In this document: piece after piece, positions 23,344-33,775 of the stretch
How positions within the stretch are numbered: the first letter of the stretch is position 1
Layout: every line of letters starts with the position of its first letter
Origin: Anastrepha obliqua
Lineage: Eukaryota; Arthropoda; Insecta; Diptera; Tephritidae
Assembly: GCF_027943255.1 (NCBI RefSeq)
Contig: NC_072895.1
Coordinates: forward strand, 39,840,001-39,904,000
Direction of reading: 5' to 3'
DNA length: 64,000 bases
The notes under the pieces: generated by a model
Databases searched by the model: none
What the model was told of the DNA's origin: nothing
What the model saw: the letters and a program-made list of their open reading frames with translations, nothing else
Translations under genes and position numbers: made by a program

Positions 23344-23977
23344 GGCTAGACAGACGGTGGCGTTAATCGAGATTACCGGCGCAGTTAATTCTAATGAAAA
23401 TTGTAGCATAAACAGACGGTTGTTACGCGGATTAGCGAACAGCTGATTTGCTTATTGCATAGTTTTGGCAGTAAAAGATGGAGCACAGGCAACAAACATG
23501 GGTAGTACCTGCCCTGAGATTAGAAAATTATTATTTATTAAAAAAAAAATTACAATACAATTTCTCAAACTGCTCCTAAATATCAAAACAATTAATGTAA
23601 TATCGAAAGTGTTAGCGCAAACTAGAATTGCACAGTCTTTCTTAATCTTCTCTTTGAAAGTTTCATTAGTTTTTGTTCACAATATATATTTACTGCCATT
23701 TCACGGCAATGTTGCCATCGAAAAATCGCCTAATACTCTTAAATTTTGATAATTAAGGGGAGAAGTCCATGTAGAAGCCTCAAAATCGGTCATTTTTTAA
23801 ACATATTTTTAAAGGTGATAAAATAATTATATTATTTTGAAGCTTTAGCAAAACTTTATTTAACCTTTCGAGAGTACAAACAAAATTGAGTTGTCAATTC
23901 GCATTAGTTGCAGTTAATTCCTGAGGTAATTTCGAAATAACCCATTAATCTCGAATAGCGCCACCGTCTGTCCAGGC
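23344..23977. mobile_element. MITE-like element with about 32-bp inverted repeats
   Basis: The left arm (about 23344-23375) holds GACAGACGGTGGCG at 23349-23362. The right arm (about 23946-23977) holds its exact complement at 23959-23972. A further TCGAGATTA is conserved inside both arms. The outer few bases (AGGCTA versus the complement of CAGGCT) match only partly. The interior is AT-rich; its 94-codon frame has no transposase motif. No target duplication is certain, so the superfamily cannot be assigned. Confidence 0.7.
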
Positions 23978-26900
23978 TATAATAGTGGATTTTAAAGAAC
24001 AAGGATGGAATTTACAGTCAAAACTCGGTGTGTTGAAACTGTTGGGCGAAAAATTAAAAATATGCAGTATAAAAATGAAAAATATTACTGAATATTCTGA
24101 TAAATTTATAGCTAATGAAACATATGACCTGGTTGAAAAGCATGATTATGTTTTAAAATTTGAATTATGAACATTTACATAGGTTAAGTTGATTTCTTCT
24201 CAAATTAACTTACATTTGTATAGGCATAAAAATTATAATTTTATAATAAATAAATCAATAATTATTTAACTCGCACGAGCCCCAAATCTCAAGTGTATCG
24301 AAATAATTTATGGCATACATTTTTTCACAATCCAAAATCTTCTTAATCTTTCAGCGGTTATCTTACCGTTGAACAACCCTTGATCCCATTAAGCTTATTA
24401 GTCTCATAATTTTGTTTTTGCCATTTTAGCCCAACAAATGTTTACATTATCGCGATTTTACTGTACCAAATCGCTGAACTTGTAAATGAAACAGTGAGAA
24501 GTCATGAAAATGCTAAGATAAAAACAAGATAAGTTTAAGTATTAATAAAAACAACAACAACAACAACATTACACTATAGCAAATCGCAAACGCAGACGGC
24601 AAAGTAAATACAACGAAACGTAGGCGAAGTCGGCGGCAAAGACGAGGAGATGGGCGAAGCAAATGTTGCTGCTGTTGCAGTTGCAGGCGTATTCGCATGT
24701 ACAATGCGATTGGATTTGCGAGTTTTTACATATACTAGTAAACAGTTTTCAATTTCCAATTTGCTATTTGCAATTTCCTTTTCTTTCGCCTTTCTTTGCT
24801 AAGTTGTTTTGTTGCTTGCTCGCTTTGGCAATAATCAATGCAATGCAAGCTGCAGCTGACACAATTTCGTATTCGTTTTTTTTTATTATTTGCATTTCAG
24901 CTGTTTTGTTTTACACTTTAAGTGCATTTTCAGTTTAGTTAGTCAGAGTTTTTTGCTTTTTTCTTCAAAAACATATGTACATATTTCAATAAAAATAATT
25001 CAGTAAAACTTTACTTTTTTTCAACTCAAAACATCGCTTTTTCTTCCAGAACTTGTACGCTTTTTTTTTATAACTTCAACAAACTCTACATAGATTTCAT
25101 TAATTTAAAAACAAATTTAACATGTATTCAACATTTATCATAATAACACATAGAAACATTGATACAGAGCGTTATTTTGGAGACACTTTTGGACGCGGTC
25201 ACACTTACTGAACGACTACAACTGGTCGATGAAACTGCGGCACAATGAAGCTCCTCTACGAGCAGCAGTCGCAGTCGCGGCCGCATCACATACCACTTGC
25301 AAAGCAGTGGTAGTGACGGTGACAGCAGCTGCAGCGGCAGCGGCGAACCACACGAACGAGCAGCAGCTGCGGCGAAAATCAGCGCCACAAAATTTTTCGC
25401 TGCTGCACAATAACTATTTTCTGTTTTTTGAACTTTTTGTTTTCTATTTGTGCGCGAAAATTTGCAGAAAATTTTTCGCAGATTGAGTGCCTAGCTGCAC
25501 CGAGTCGGTAAGCGAACAAACGGAGCAAAAAAATTGTAAAAACAAAAACGAAAACAATGAAAACAAGAGTAACAACGGCAGTTGCATGCAGCTGCTGGTG
25601 AATGGATGCAATACCGAGTTGCTCGTACAAACACTAAATCCGAGTTAAGTGGGGCGAACAGGGTGCGGAGGTGGCACTAGGCTGCTAGAATACACATATT
25701 AACAACAAATGCAAGCGGGTAAAAGATGCGAGCGCAGCACGCAAGAAGAGAAGCATGATTGAGTAAGTGAGTGAGCGAGTGTACAAAGCACCTACTGCAA
25801 CAGCCCTGAAATAAACGAGTAAGCAACGCAATAGGTGAGTGGAGAATGTGACTTAATACTTACATACATAGGTATAGAATATAGCGAGTATGGCACGATT
25901 TCGATTCAACGTGGCGCGGCAGTACTCACTCAGAAGCGAGAGAGCGCTCTTAAGTAGCAATGAGTGATTGCTATGGAAAATAGTAGCAAAGCTTTTACAT
26001 TTCAGCGACGCAATTTATATACCTGCATGCCATGCTACGAGTACCACCAAAAAAATTATAGCGGCGCTTTTGAAAAGCTAACGTAATTGAGTGAGCGAGC
26101 GTCAAGTGTATGCACTCAGTTGAGCAGGCAAGTGAGTGCGCACGAATTATTTCATTGAGTACCGAACGAACACAATCTCAATACACACGAGTCTGCGCGC
26201 TGCGCAAGCTGTCGAGAATGCCACATCTACAATAAAGCAGTGAAAAAAAGAAACAAAAAAAAACTAAAATGTGAATAAATTGAGAAACCAGCCTATTTGA
26301 ATATATAAATTTCATAGGAAAAAATACAAGCCCCCCTATTCAATCCAATAAGCCGCAGGCGGCTGCTATGGTGCTGGGGTTGTAAACGACGCTACTACGT
26401 ACTGTGTGTGCATAGCTGCCTAAACGGGGCGCTCTATAAGCGGTCGTATTAAGAGCATCGTACGTGCACAAGCAACTACAGGCGAATGGCGGGCAGCGGC
26501 CCGCTAGGGAACACCAGTTGCTACAAATGTATGTGTGCGCATACTATAGTATATTGCATACATACGAGTATATGTATGTGCCGGTGAGACTATTGTCAGC
26601 ATCAGCCATGTAGCCACTTTTGCAAGCGAATGTTTTTAGGCACTAAATTTGTTGCAATACTCACACTGCCGCTACTTAACATTGTGGGGTAGTGGCAGGC
26701 CACAGCGCTTGATTGCTGAAACAAAAGAAAATAGAAATGAAATTAAATTTTAAAAATCTCCCCACATTTTATCTCTACTTTTTTTTCTTTTTAGATTATA
26801 TTTTTTTAATATTTTAAGAGTGCACTTCGGTTGTCGCACGACGAAGATGATGACGACAACGAGTGTCAAGTAGCTGAAGTTGTTGCTTGCCTCTGTAGTG

Positions 26901-27640
26901 GTCGCTGCTGCTGCTGCTGTTGCATGCGCATAAAATTGCATCGAATGCATTGTATTTTTTATTTTCATTGCATTGCATGCACGGCATTGTTATATTTGAC
27001 GCATTAACGCGCGTTGCACGGCCGCACGAACAATGCGCCCCCCATTAAACGCACAAGTCCACACATCCACATGCACATACGTACATCTTTCTACAAGTGG
27101 CTCATAGTCAGCATAAAGTAGTAACCATATGTTGCGCTTTTTCTTTGTTTCAAACACATCGCGTTTTTTCTTTTTCTGCCAAGTCACTTCAGTTTGTATT
27201 TTTTAATTAGCTCCTTCTTCAACATGCGTGTATTGTTAAAAAATATTTATTTTTTCTGTGCTCTTAGCGCATGTGAGTGTATTTTTTCTTCTGGGGAAAT
27301 AAAAATTCTTGAAAAAAAATTCTTCAAAAAAAATGCTACTGAAAAAAGTTGCTCTTACACATAAAAAAATTCTCCAACACTTTGTGACGATAAATTGTGA
27401 TCGCACCAAGGTGCATTACACAGATAGTAACAGTGGAGCAAAAAGCACATGAGCAAGGTATTGTTTGTTTTTTTTTTTGCTTTTGCTCCCTAGAACGTCA
27501 AAATGTGTGCACAAAGATTGAGGATTTAGAGTAATTGAAACCGAATTTGAACAAATAAATAGAAAAAATCAAATCACCTGCTCTACTGCTACTACCTGAT
27601 CAATACGCCTCACGCTGAGCATTTTGATGTGGCAGGTTTT
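23978..27640. other. Unique non-coding DNA with GC-richer islands
   Basis: No protein gene is recognised. 25190-25500 is GC-rich for this window, with GCAGCAG-type repeats and a GCGGCCGC site. Donor-like sequences CGGTAAGCG at about 25506 and AGGTGAGTGG at about 25831 follow. CAACAACAACAACAACAAC occurs near 24550. 26340-26560 is also GC-richer. An untranslated first exon or promoter of a distant gene is possible but not shown. Confidence 0.45.
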
Positions 27641-27812
27641 TAAAACGGCTTTTTACAAAAAGCCATTTGCCGTTCGCAGTCGGCTTACAGCTGTAGGTCC
27701 CTCCATTTTTGGAACAACATCAAGAAGCACATCACAGATGGAAAGAGGAGCTCGGCCAAACACCTCACAGAAGTTTACGAGCCAAATATTTTTTTATTAT
27801 TTATTTATGTAA
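27640..27812 (+). mobile_element. SINE, 3' part only
   Basis: Matches the SINE body from CCATTTGCCGTTCGCAGTCGG through GGAGCTCGGCCAAACACC to a short ATTT-type tail at about 27790-27806. The tRNA-like head is missing. Confidence 0.75.
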
Positions 27813-28595
27813 ATTAATATTTCGAATGCACGGGGCTATTTACTGAAACAGAGAGCATATATGGCAACACTTAAGTAACAACCTGGGGTCATTTTTACCG
27901 TATGCGCAAAAATTCCAAAATACATACTTTTTTCCAGCAGCGATGGCGGTTGTAAATATGTGGTTTTAAGTATTTTCAAGTGCAGTCCGAGTACTTGAAG
28001 ATCTGTTGCATAAAGAAAATCATTATCACGGTCTGCACAGGCATACGGGTTAATAAATTATTCCGGGGAGTGAGTAAAATCCATGTTTTTTTGTCATATA
28101 TGGTTTTTGGTTGTTTTTATATTTAACACTAAAAATGAATGTCTTACATACCACCAAAGCAAAACCTAAGGCCAAAAATTAAGACAAACGTTCAGTAGAG
28201 TGTTTTAGTTTTTTAATATAATTTTTTTTACTATAATTTATTTTTTAATATATATTTTTTTATTATATTTTTTTTTTATTATAATTTATTTTTTAATATA
28301 TATATATTTTTTATTATAATTTTTTTATTCAATTTTTTTTATTAGAAATTTGTTTATGTAATTTTTAATTTATATAATTTGTCTTTTATTTAATTGATTT
28401 TTTTTTACTATATATAAAAATATGTATGTTTTGATATGAAATCTGTATGTTTTCTGAAAATTTATTTTTTCTTTAAGATAAAAATAAATTGTTTCGAGGT
28501 GTTCAAATACCTTAAGCATTTTTGTTCCCGCTATTATATTTCAGATTTTTACAGAATAAAGCAAAAAGTTCTATAATGTTTAATAAAAGTTTCAT
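27813..28595. other. AT-rich non-coding interval with T tracts
   Basis: 28190-28430 is nearly pure A and T, dominated by T runs and TATATA. No gene or element is recognised. Confidence 0.6.
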
Positions 28596-28596
28596 A

Positions 28597-28957
28597 AATT
28601 GACTCGCCGTCGTGTGACTTCTTTAACCTGATACTAGAAAAGATCGAGCGAGCAGCAAAACTTAATCGATCAGGCACAATTTTTATAAGACCCTATAATA
28701 ATGTTGGCGTATACCGATTTTGATATTGAGATCATCGGCCTTGACAATCACGCTGCTATTCTGCCTTTTCCAAATTGGATAAAGAAACAAAGCGAATGGG
28801 TCTGGTGTTGAACGAACACAAAACAAAGTACCTACTGTCATCAAACAAAAAAACTCGAATATCGGCACCCACGTCACTGTTGGCAGTTATGATTTCGCGG
28901 TTGTAAGAAACTTCGTTTATCTAGGAACCAGCATTAACACAGATAACCATAAAAAAA
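28597..28957 (+). pseudogene. RTE-like non-LTR reverse transcriptase remnant
   Basis: Across frameshifts the order of RT blocks is clear: ACDLFNLILEKIERAAKL, GTIFIRP, a YADD-box region now reading LAYTDFDIEIIG, MGLVLNEHKTKYLLSSNK, and a degraded ETSFI*EPALTQIT where the family has VYLGSSINTDN. The YADD catalytic pair is altered to YTDF, so it would not be active even without the frameshifts. Related fragments on the minus strand are at 52180-52640 and 60765-61455. Confidence 0.75.
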
Positions 28958-31582
28958 AAAATCCTATATTTATTTATATTTTTTCATTTTTTATTAGTGT
29001 CTCTATTTAAGTGATGCATGTTTAATTCCGAGCAAAGCACAGTCTTCACTTGAATTATCAGAAAACCTTGGACTACTAGATCATTGCTTTAATAACCATT
29101 TTATTCCATAAGAACTATTGCCTATAATCAACCGTATATTGAATCTCTTCTATCCCTAAAGTGGTCGGTTCATATTATTGAATGGTGGCTCTTTGGCATT
29201 TTTGGCCAATATTTTACGAATAGTGAACGGAGTGCCAGAGAGCTCAAAAAGGTATTTTTACAAATCTAACTCTTGTCAAATTTGCACTCTCCAATATTCC
29301 TTATTTAGTGCCTGAACTTTTTTTCCATTTTGCTCAGTTCTTGAAATAAGCTGTTTTTAACAGAATGTTAGGTCTTCAAAGTCGTACTTATGACATGAGG
29401 TACGGAATATTTATTAGATATTTTTAACCCAGATCTTACCCAGGCTGGTCCGCACGGGCAGAGATCTTTCGTTTTTGTGAAATCTCTACAAATAAATCTA
29501 CGCGCCCATCTAGAAGAAGAAGAGTACTTCTTGAGCCTAACACTAATGATCTCTTTCACCGACGAGTATTTGTCGATTTTTTTTTGTTTGTTTTATTTTA
29601 TTTTATTTTACTCTGTTTTATAACCTCCTAAATACTATATCCGTTAGTTTTATTTATTTACATATTATTATTATTATGTTGTGTTTTTTCTTTTGGTTGT
29701 TTGGAGAGTTATAAAAAAACCTCTTTGCTTGGTTACATCAATACATATGTATTTATGTTTATTATATGCATTTCTCGCAAAAAACTCGCTTAATTCTTGC
29801 TCCCTGCATTCAAAGCGAACTGCATTAAGATTAGCAACAAATAAAATCAAGTTGAGAGCAAATGAAAGGTAATAGCAAATGAGACAGAGATTGAGAGTGG
29901 CAGCACAAAGGCAAGAAGAAGAAAAAAACAACATCAGCCCAACAACCAAAAAGTGCCAAAGGCAACACATAAACAACAATAGCAGTAATAAGAGCAGAAG
30001 AAGCCATTACTCTGAAAGCAATAGCTGCTACAACCAGTCAGGCGAAACAACGGCGAACCTTTAAAATAACAACAAGAATTACAATTGAAGCAACAGCAAC
30101 AACAATGGCAATTGTGCTCGTAGCAACAACGAAATTGAAAGCGCACAATTTCGGGTGAATGTAAAATTACGTCACACAATCACATGTGGCATCCCTGTAG
30201 GAAAACCCGAGTAAAACAAAATCATCAAAATTCAGTGCCCCATTACGAAGAACTTTGCTGCCCGTGTTATGAGTAGTTTTTATTTAAGTTGAGCGTACGA
30301 CAGTCGAAAATAACGCCAATCGCCTCAATCAATTGACCGCGACAAGATGTATGGACTATAAGCAGTTACTGGTTCGAAGCACGCTGGAATATGTTTTTCT
30401 TGAAAATATTATATAATTTTTCAAATTTAACACACAAACAATTGCTATATCAAAGCGTGTTAGCTCAAAGGAAGCCGATGAATATTGACGCTCTCTCTCA
30501 CAACGCTAGTTGTTGAAGTCGAGAATACTTGGTTAAAAAATTAACCAGAAGCTTATCAGTTCATAACTAGTGGATTTCGCAATAGGGCAGCTGCAAAATG
30601 TAATATACATACATACATATGCATATTCACAGCGGGAATGCTTGTAAATCGATAGCAGTGTAACTATGCCATCAACGGCACCACCGCTGGCCTAGCGAAT
30701 TACTATCAACGAATAGGCCTCCCACCACGCGCCTCGTTTTTTGTCGTGGTTTGGGCAAAGCAACACTAGCAACAATAGGAGCAAAAAGGAAGATAACAGC
30801 AATAAAATATACCTACATAAAAGTCCACTCAATTTTGTAGAATTTTGGTGGTTAAAAATTTTTATCTAGTATTTGTTATTGTTCATTATCTATTTGTGCA
30901 TTCGCTAAATCGTCCACTGGCTGTACTGTTTAAAAATCATTCGTTTCTTTTGATCGCTGCAACCGCAATTTTATTTGTTTTATTTTTTGTTGTTATAAAC
31001 ACATAAGTATGTATATGTGTACATGAGCACATATTCGGTTTTATAAATGCATTAATACGTATCCACTCTTTTTAATCACTTTTATTTTGCCGCAAGCATT
31101 GTTACTTTTGCTTGATTCGCTCGCTATTAGTTTTAAAACTTTTGCCGTATCTCGCTGCGGTCTATGCCACTATGGTTTGTTGAATGAGAGTTCATACAGA
31201 CATACATACATATACACATACATACATATGCTCGAAGCTTTGCAGAAATGTGTGAAAGTATTTACTATACATTTATTTGACTGTTGACGGTTAATTGTAG
31301 TGTGTAGTGGAGTGACTGAGTGACCGATTAACTGACTAACTGCGCGGTTCAATGCCCAGATGTGGTGGCTATAAATCAAATCCACAGCAGCATTTTCTCA
31401 CCTACATAAATATGTATGTACATACTCGTGTGCACTATGAACGCCAAAAGTGAGTCAATACTAATGAGATGTTTGCTTCTCCTAATTCTAATTATCGACA
31501 CAAAAAAGTTCATCCAATATTAACAAAAACTAAAGAGAGAGAAACAAAAACAGCAACAATATGTATGTATTCCACATGTAAT
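28958..31582. other. Non-coding interval
   Basis: No gene is recognised. 29870-30180 is rich in CAA/AAC/GCA repeats typical of fly non-coding or untranslated sequence. TATGTA-type repeats lie near 30605 and 31200. 29150-29560 may be old repeat DNA but has no nameable motif. Confidence 0.5.
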
Positions 31583-31840
31583 TGGCGCTCCCAAAGTTCA
31601 TTCGGTGTTTGACAGAGCTCCTTCTCCTATTTGTGGTGTATGGCTTGATGTTATTCCACAAACAGAGGCACCGACAGTTTTAAGCCGACTCCGAACGGCA
31701 AATGGTTTTTTTAAGGGGAGCTTTTTCATGACAGAAACATTTCCATTCGGAGGTTTGCCATTGCCTGCCGAGGGCCGACCGCTATTAAAAGCTTTGTCTA
31801 TCATTTGGAGTTTCATGCACGGAGATTACGCACCACATAT
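31583..31840 (-). mobile_element. SINE, minus strand, head truncated
   Basis: The reverse complement gives the SINE body: GTGCATGAAACTCCAAATG from about 31828 downward, TTTGCCGTTCGGAGTCGGC near 31690 and GGAGAAGGAGCTCTG near 31620. The B-box proximal sequence is present at the right edge; the A box is lost or mutated. The frames on both strands here are SINE shadows. Confidence 0.8.
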
Positions 31841-32114
31841 TAGTTACCTTTCCCTTTGGTCCTTACACACTCTTTGGCATAGACTCTGCCAACTTTTATA
31901 TAAACTTTCACATAAAGCGTATTTTTTGTAATCCTCCAGTACTGTAGGATCAACGCCGCCTGTTTTTTTTTTTTTTTTGTGATATGCCTACGAAAGGTTC
32001 AATAACCAGTGCAATTTATCAATGCTTAGCGCAAAAGAAAGAAACATTTGTATTTTTACATTTTGTTTTTTTTTATACATATTTATACTTTATTTCGTGT
32101 CGATGGCGATGATT
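31841..32114. other. Non-coding interval
   Basis: Contains a T tract near 31963-31978. No gene or element is recognised. Confidence 0.5.
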
Positions 32115-32200
32115 AGGTGGTTAGGTAACGCTGGCTGATTTGCAAAAAGATCTCACTTAGAGACCTCTAGGGGCCATTGTGTTGCCAGTAACTGGAGTCG
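32115..32200 (-). repeat. Non-LTR 3' UTR/tail remnant, minus strand
   Basis: The reverse complement reads GGCAACACAATGGCCCCTAG and ends in GTTACCTAACCACCTAATC, like the GGTATCACAATGGGCC...CCTACCTAAC 3' end at 21930-22019. No coding sequence remains. Confidence 0.5.
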
Positions 32201-32461
32201 AAGATATTATCTGATGTAAATCTTAACGCACATCTTCGGCGATGAAGTCTAATTTTATGTAAATTCCATATCTAGCGCTGAGTTCTTATCTTATCTTTGT
32301 CTTTTATTCATTTCTTTTCCATTTAATCAACTAAGTTGGCTTCACCGAAATGCAAAATGCGTAAAAGGGTATATTCTCGCCCAAAACGGTCCTCTCACAA
32401 ATCAAACCAAAGCTCGAAAAGTAGTATGGAGACTCTTCACAAGCGACTGATACCTTGCATA
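32201..32461. other. Non-coding interval
   Basis: The frame starting at 32336 encodes a short Lys/Arg/Ser-rich stretch (MRKRVYSRPKRSSHK) followed by low-complexity hydrophobic sequence that runs into a repeat. I do not call it a gene. Confidence 0.5.
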
Positions 32462-33077
32462 AACAGTAGCGAGCATGACATAATATTCTCTTTAATCTTT
32501 ACAATGTTTTTCGACTTATATTTTTTGCCTGTTGTTGATCTATGTTTTTTTTTTTTTAATTGTTCATTCTTTAACCAAAACCGTATAAACTTTATAAAAA
32601 AATTCAACAAATTTTCATATATATTAGATTTTTAACTCTTTAATCTAAATTTTTCAAAAATTTCAATTACGAATTCGGTATAATAAAGTGCTAGTTTTAA
32701 GTGGCTAAAAAAATTATGTTAATTTAAAAAAAAACTGCAGTTGATTTCCTCTAATTTTTTGTGAAAATGCGCATTTTCTTCCACTTTTTGATATTGACTA
32801 TAGCGCAAATAACCATCAGAAAAAAAATATTAAAAATCCAATAATTTTTTTTTTATTTTATTAAAATTTCATGAATCCTGTTACTGCGTACCCAAAAATT
32901 TTCTAAAAATTTAAACCAAAAGTTCAAATTTAGATGAAAATTTTTCGAATTTTTCTAAATATTGCATGGTTTTCGTTAAAGAATGCACAATATTTAAAAA
33001 AACAAATATTCTTACTTGAAAATGATTGCAAGTAATAAAAGAGAAATTAATTAAGCACTAGGTTTTGCTCGCCACTG
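32462..33077. repeat. AT-rich palindromic family, copy D, both ends visible
   Basis: The left terminus CAGTAGCGAGCA (32464) and the complement of the right terminus CAGTGGCGAGCA (ending 33077) match at 11 of 12 bases. TA lies outside each end (32460-32461 and 33078-33079), as in Tc1/mariner insertions. The interior has the family motifs GCAGTTGATTTCCTCTAATT near 32737, ATTTTCTTCCAC near 32772 and ACTGCGTACCCAAAAATTTT near 32883. It is about 616 bp with no coding capacity. Confidence 0.6.
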
Positions 33078-33389
33078 TATCGCTGGCTTTACTTAATTGC
33101 GCTCCGGTGGTGTTAAGATAAGTGTTCCGGCCAATTCCGGCCATGCTGATCGGCGAATTGCTCACTACAGCAAAAATGATCTACAAAATCCTGTAGGTGC
33201 ATGAACTTGAAAGCGTTCACCTTTTCTGACAAAAGTATTTGGTAATGAATTATTCCCTTAACCACGATATTATTTCTTCAACCAAGAAATATTTCAGGTA
33301 TGCAGTTTTATAAATCCTTGAATACAAATAAAAATGTGAAAGTTTCAAGTCGATCGAATATCTCACTGTTTTTTTTAGAATAATTTACG
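33078..33389. other. Non-coding interval
   Basis: Short unique stretch between two copies of the palindromic family. No gene is recognised. Confidence 0.5.
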
Positions 33390-33775
33390 CACGCAGTCTT
33401 TAACATTTTCTCCACTTAACGCTTACTAAACTTTTTTTTTTATATGGAATAAAACACCCAACACCGTCAGCAGAAAAAATTGTCAAAAATCAACACGATT
33501 TTTGAGCCACTCTAAACTTGCATTTTATTGTAACAAAATTCAATGATCTATATAACTGTGTACCCAAAATGTTTCTTAAAATTCTGTTTAAAAAGTTTGA
33601 AATTTTGGACAAAATTTTCCGAATTTTTACAAATTTTATACAAAGATCGAAATTTTGCTTTATATGCCTCTCGTTGTAATATGAACGATATTTAAAAAAA
33701 TAATAATTGAAATTTCAAAATAAATAAACCAATAGTCAAAACTTATCAAAAAGTGGTGCACACTTTATTTTAACG
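33390..33775. repeat. AT-rich palindromic family, copy E
   Basis: Shares AACACCGTCAGCAG near 33462, AAAAATCAACACGATTTTTG near 33486, AACTGTGTACCCAAAATG near 33555 and AAAGTTTGAAATTTTGGAC near 33589 with the other copies. AACACCGTCAGC is the inverted form of the CTGACGGTGTT arm seen at 10109, which supports the palindrome model. The outer ends are unclear. Confidence 0.5.

Noticed and set aside
32336..32440. Basic Lys/Arg/Ser stretch that could be a second protamine-like protein
   Set aside because: The basic part is only about 30 residues, lacks an HMG-box and runs straight into AT-rich repeat sequence.
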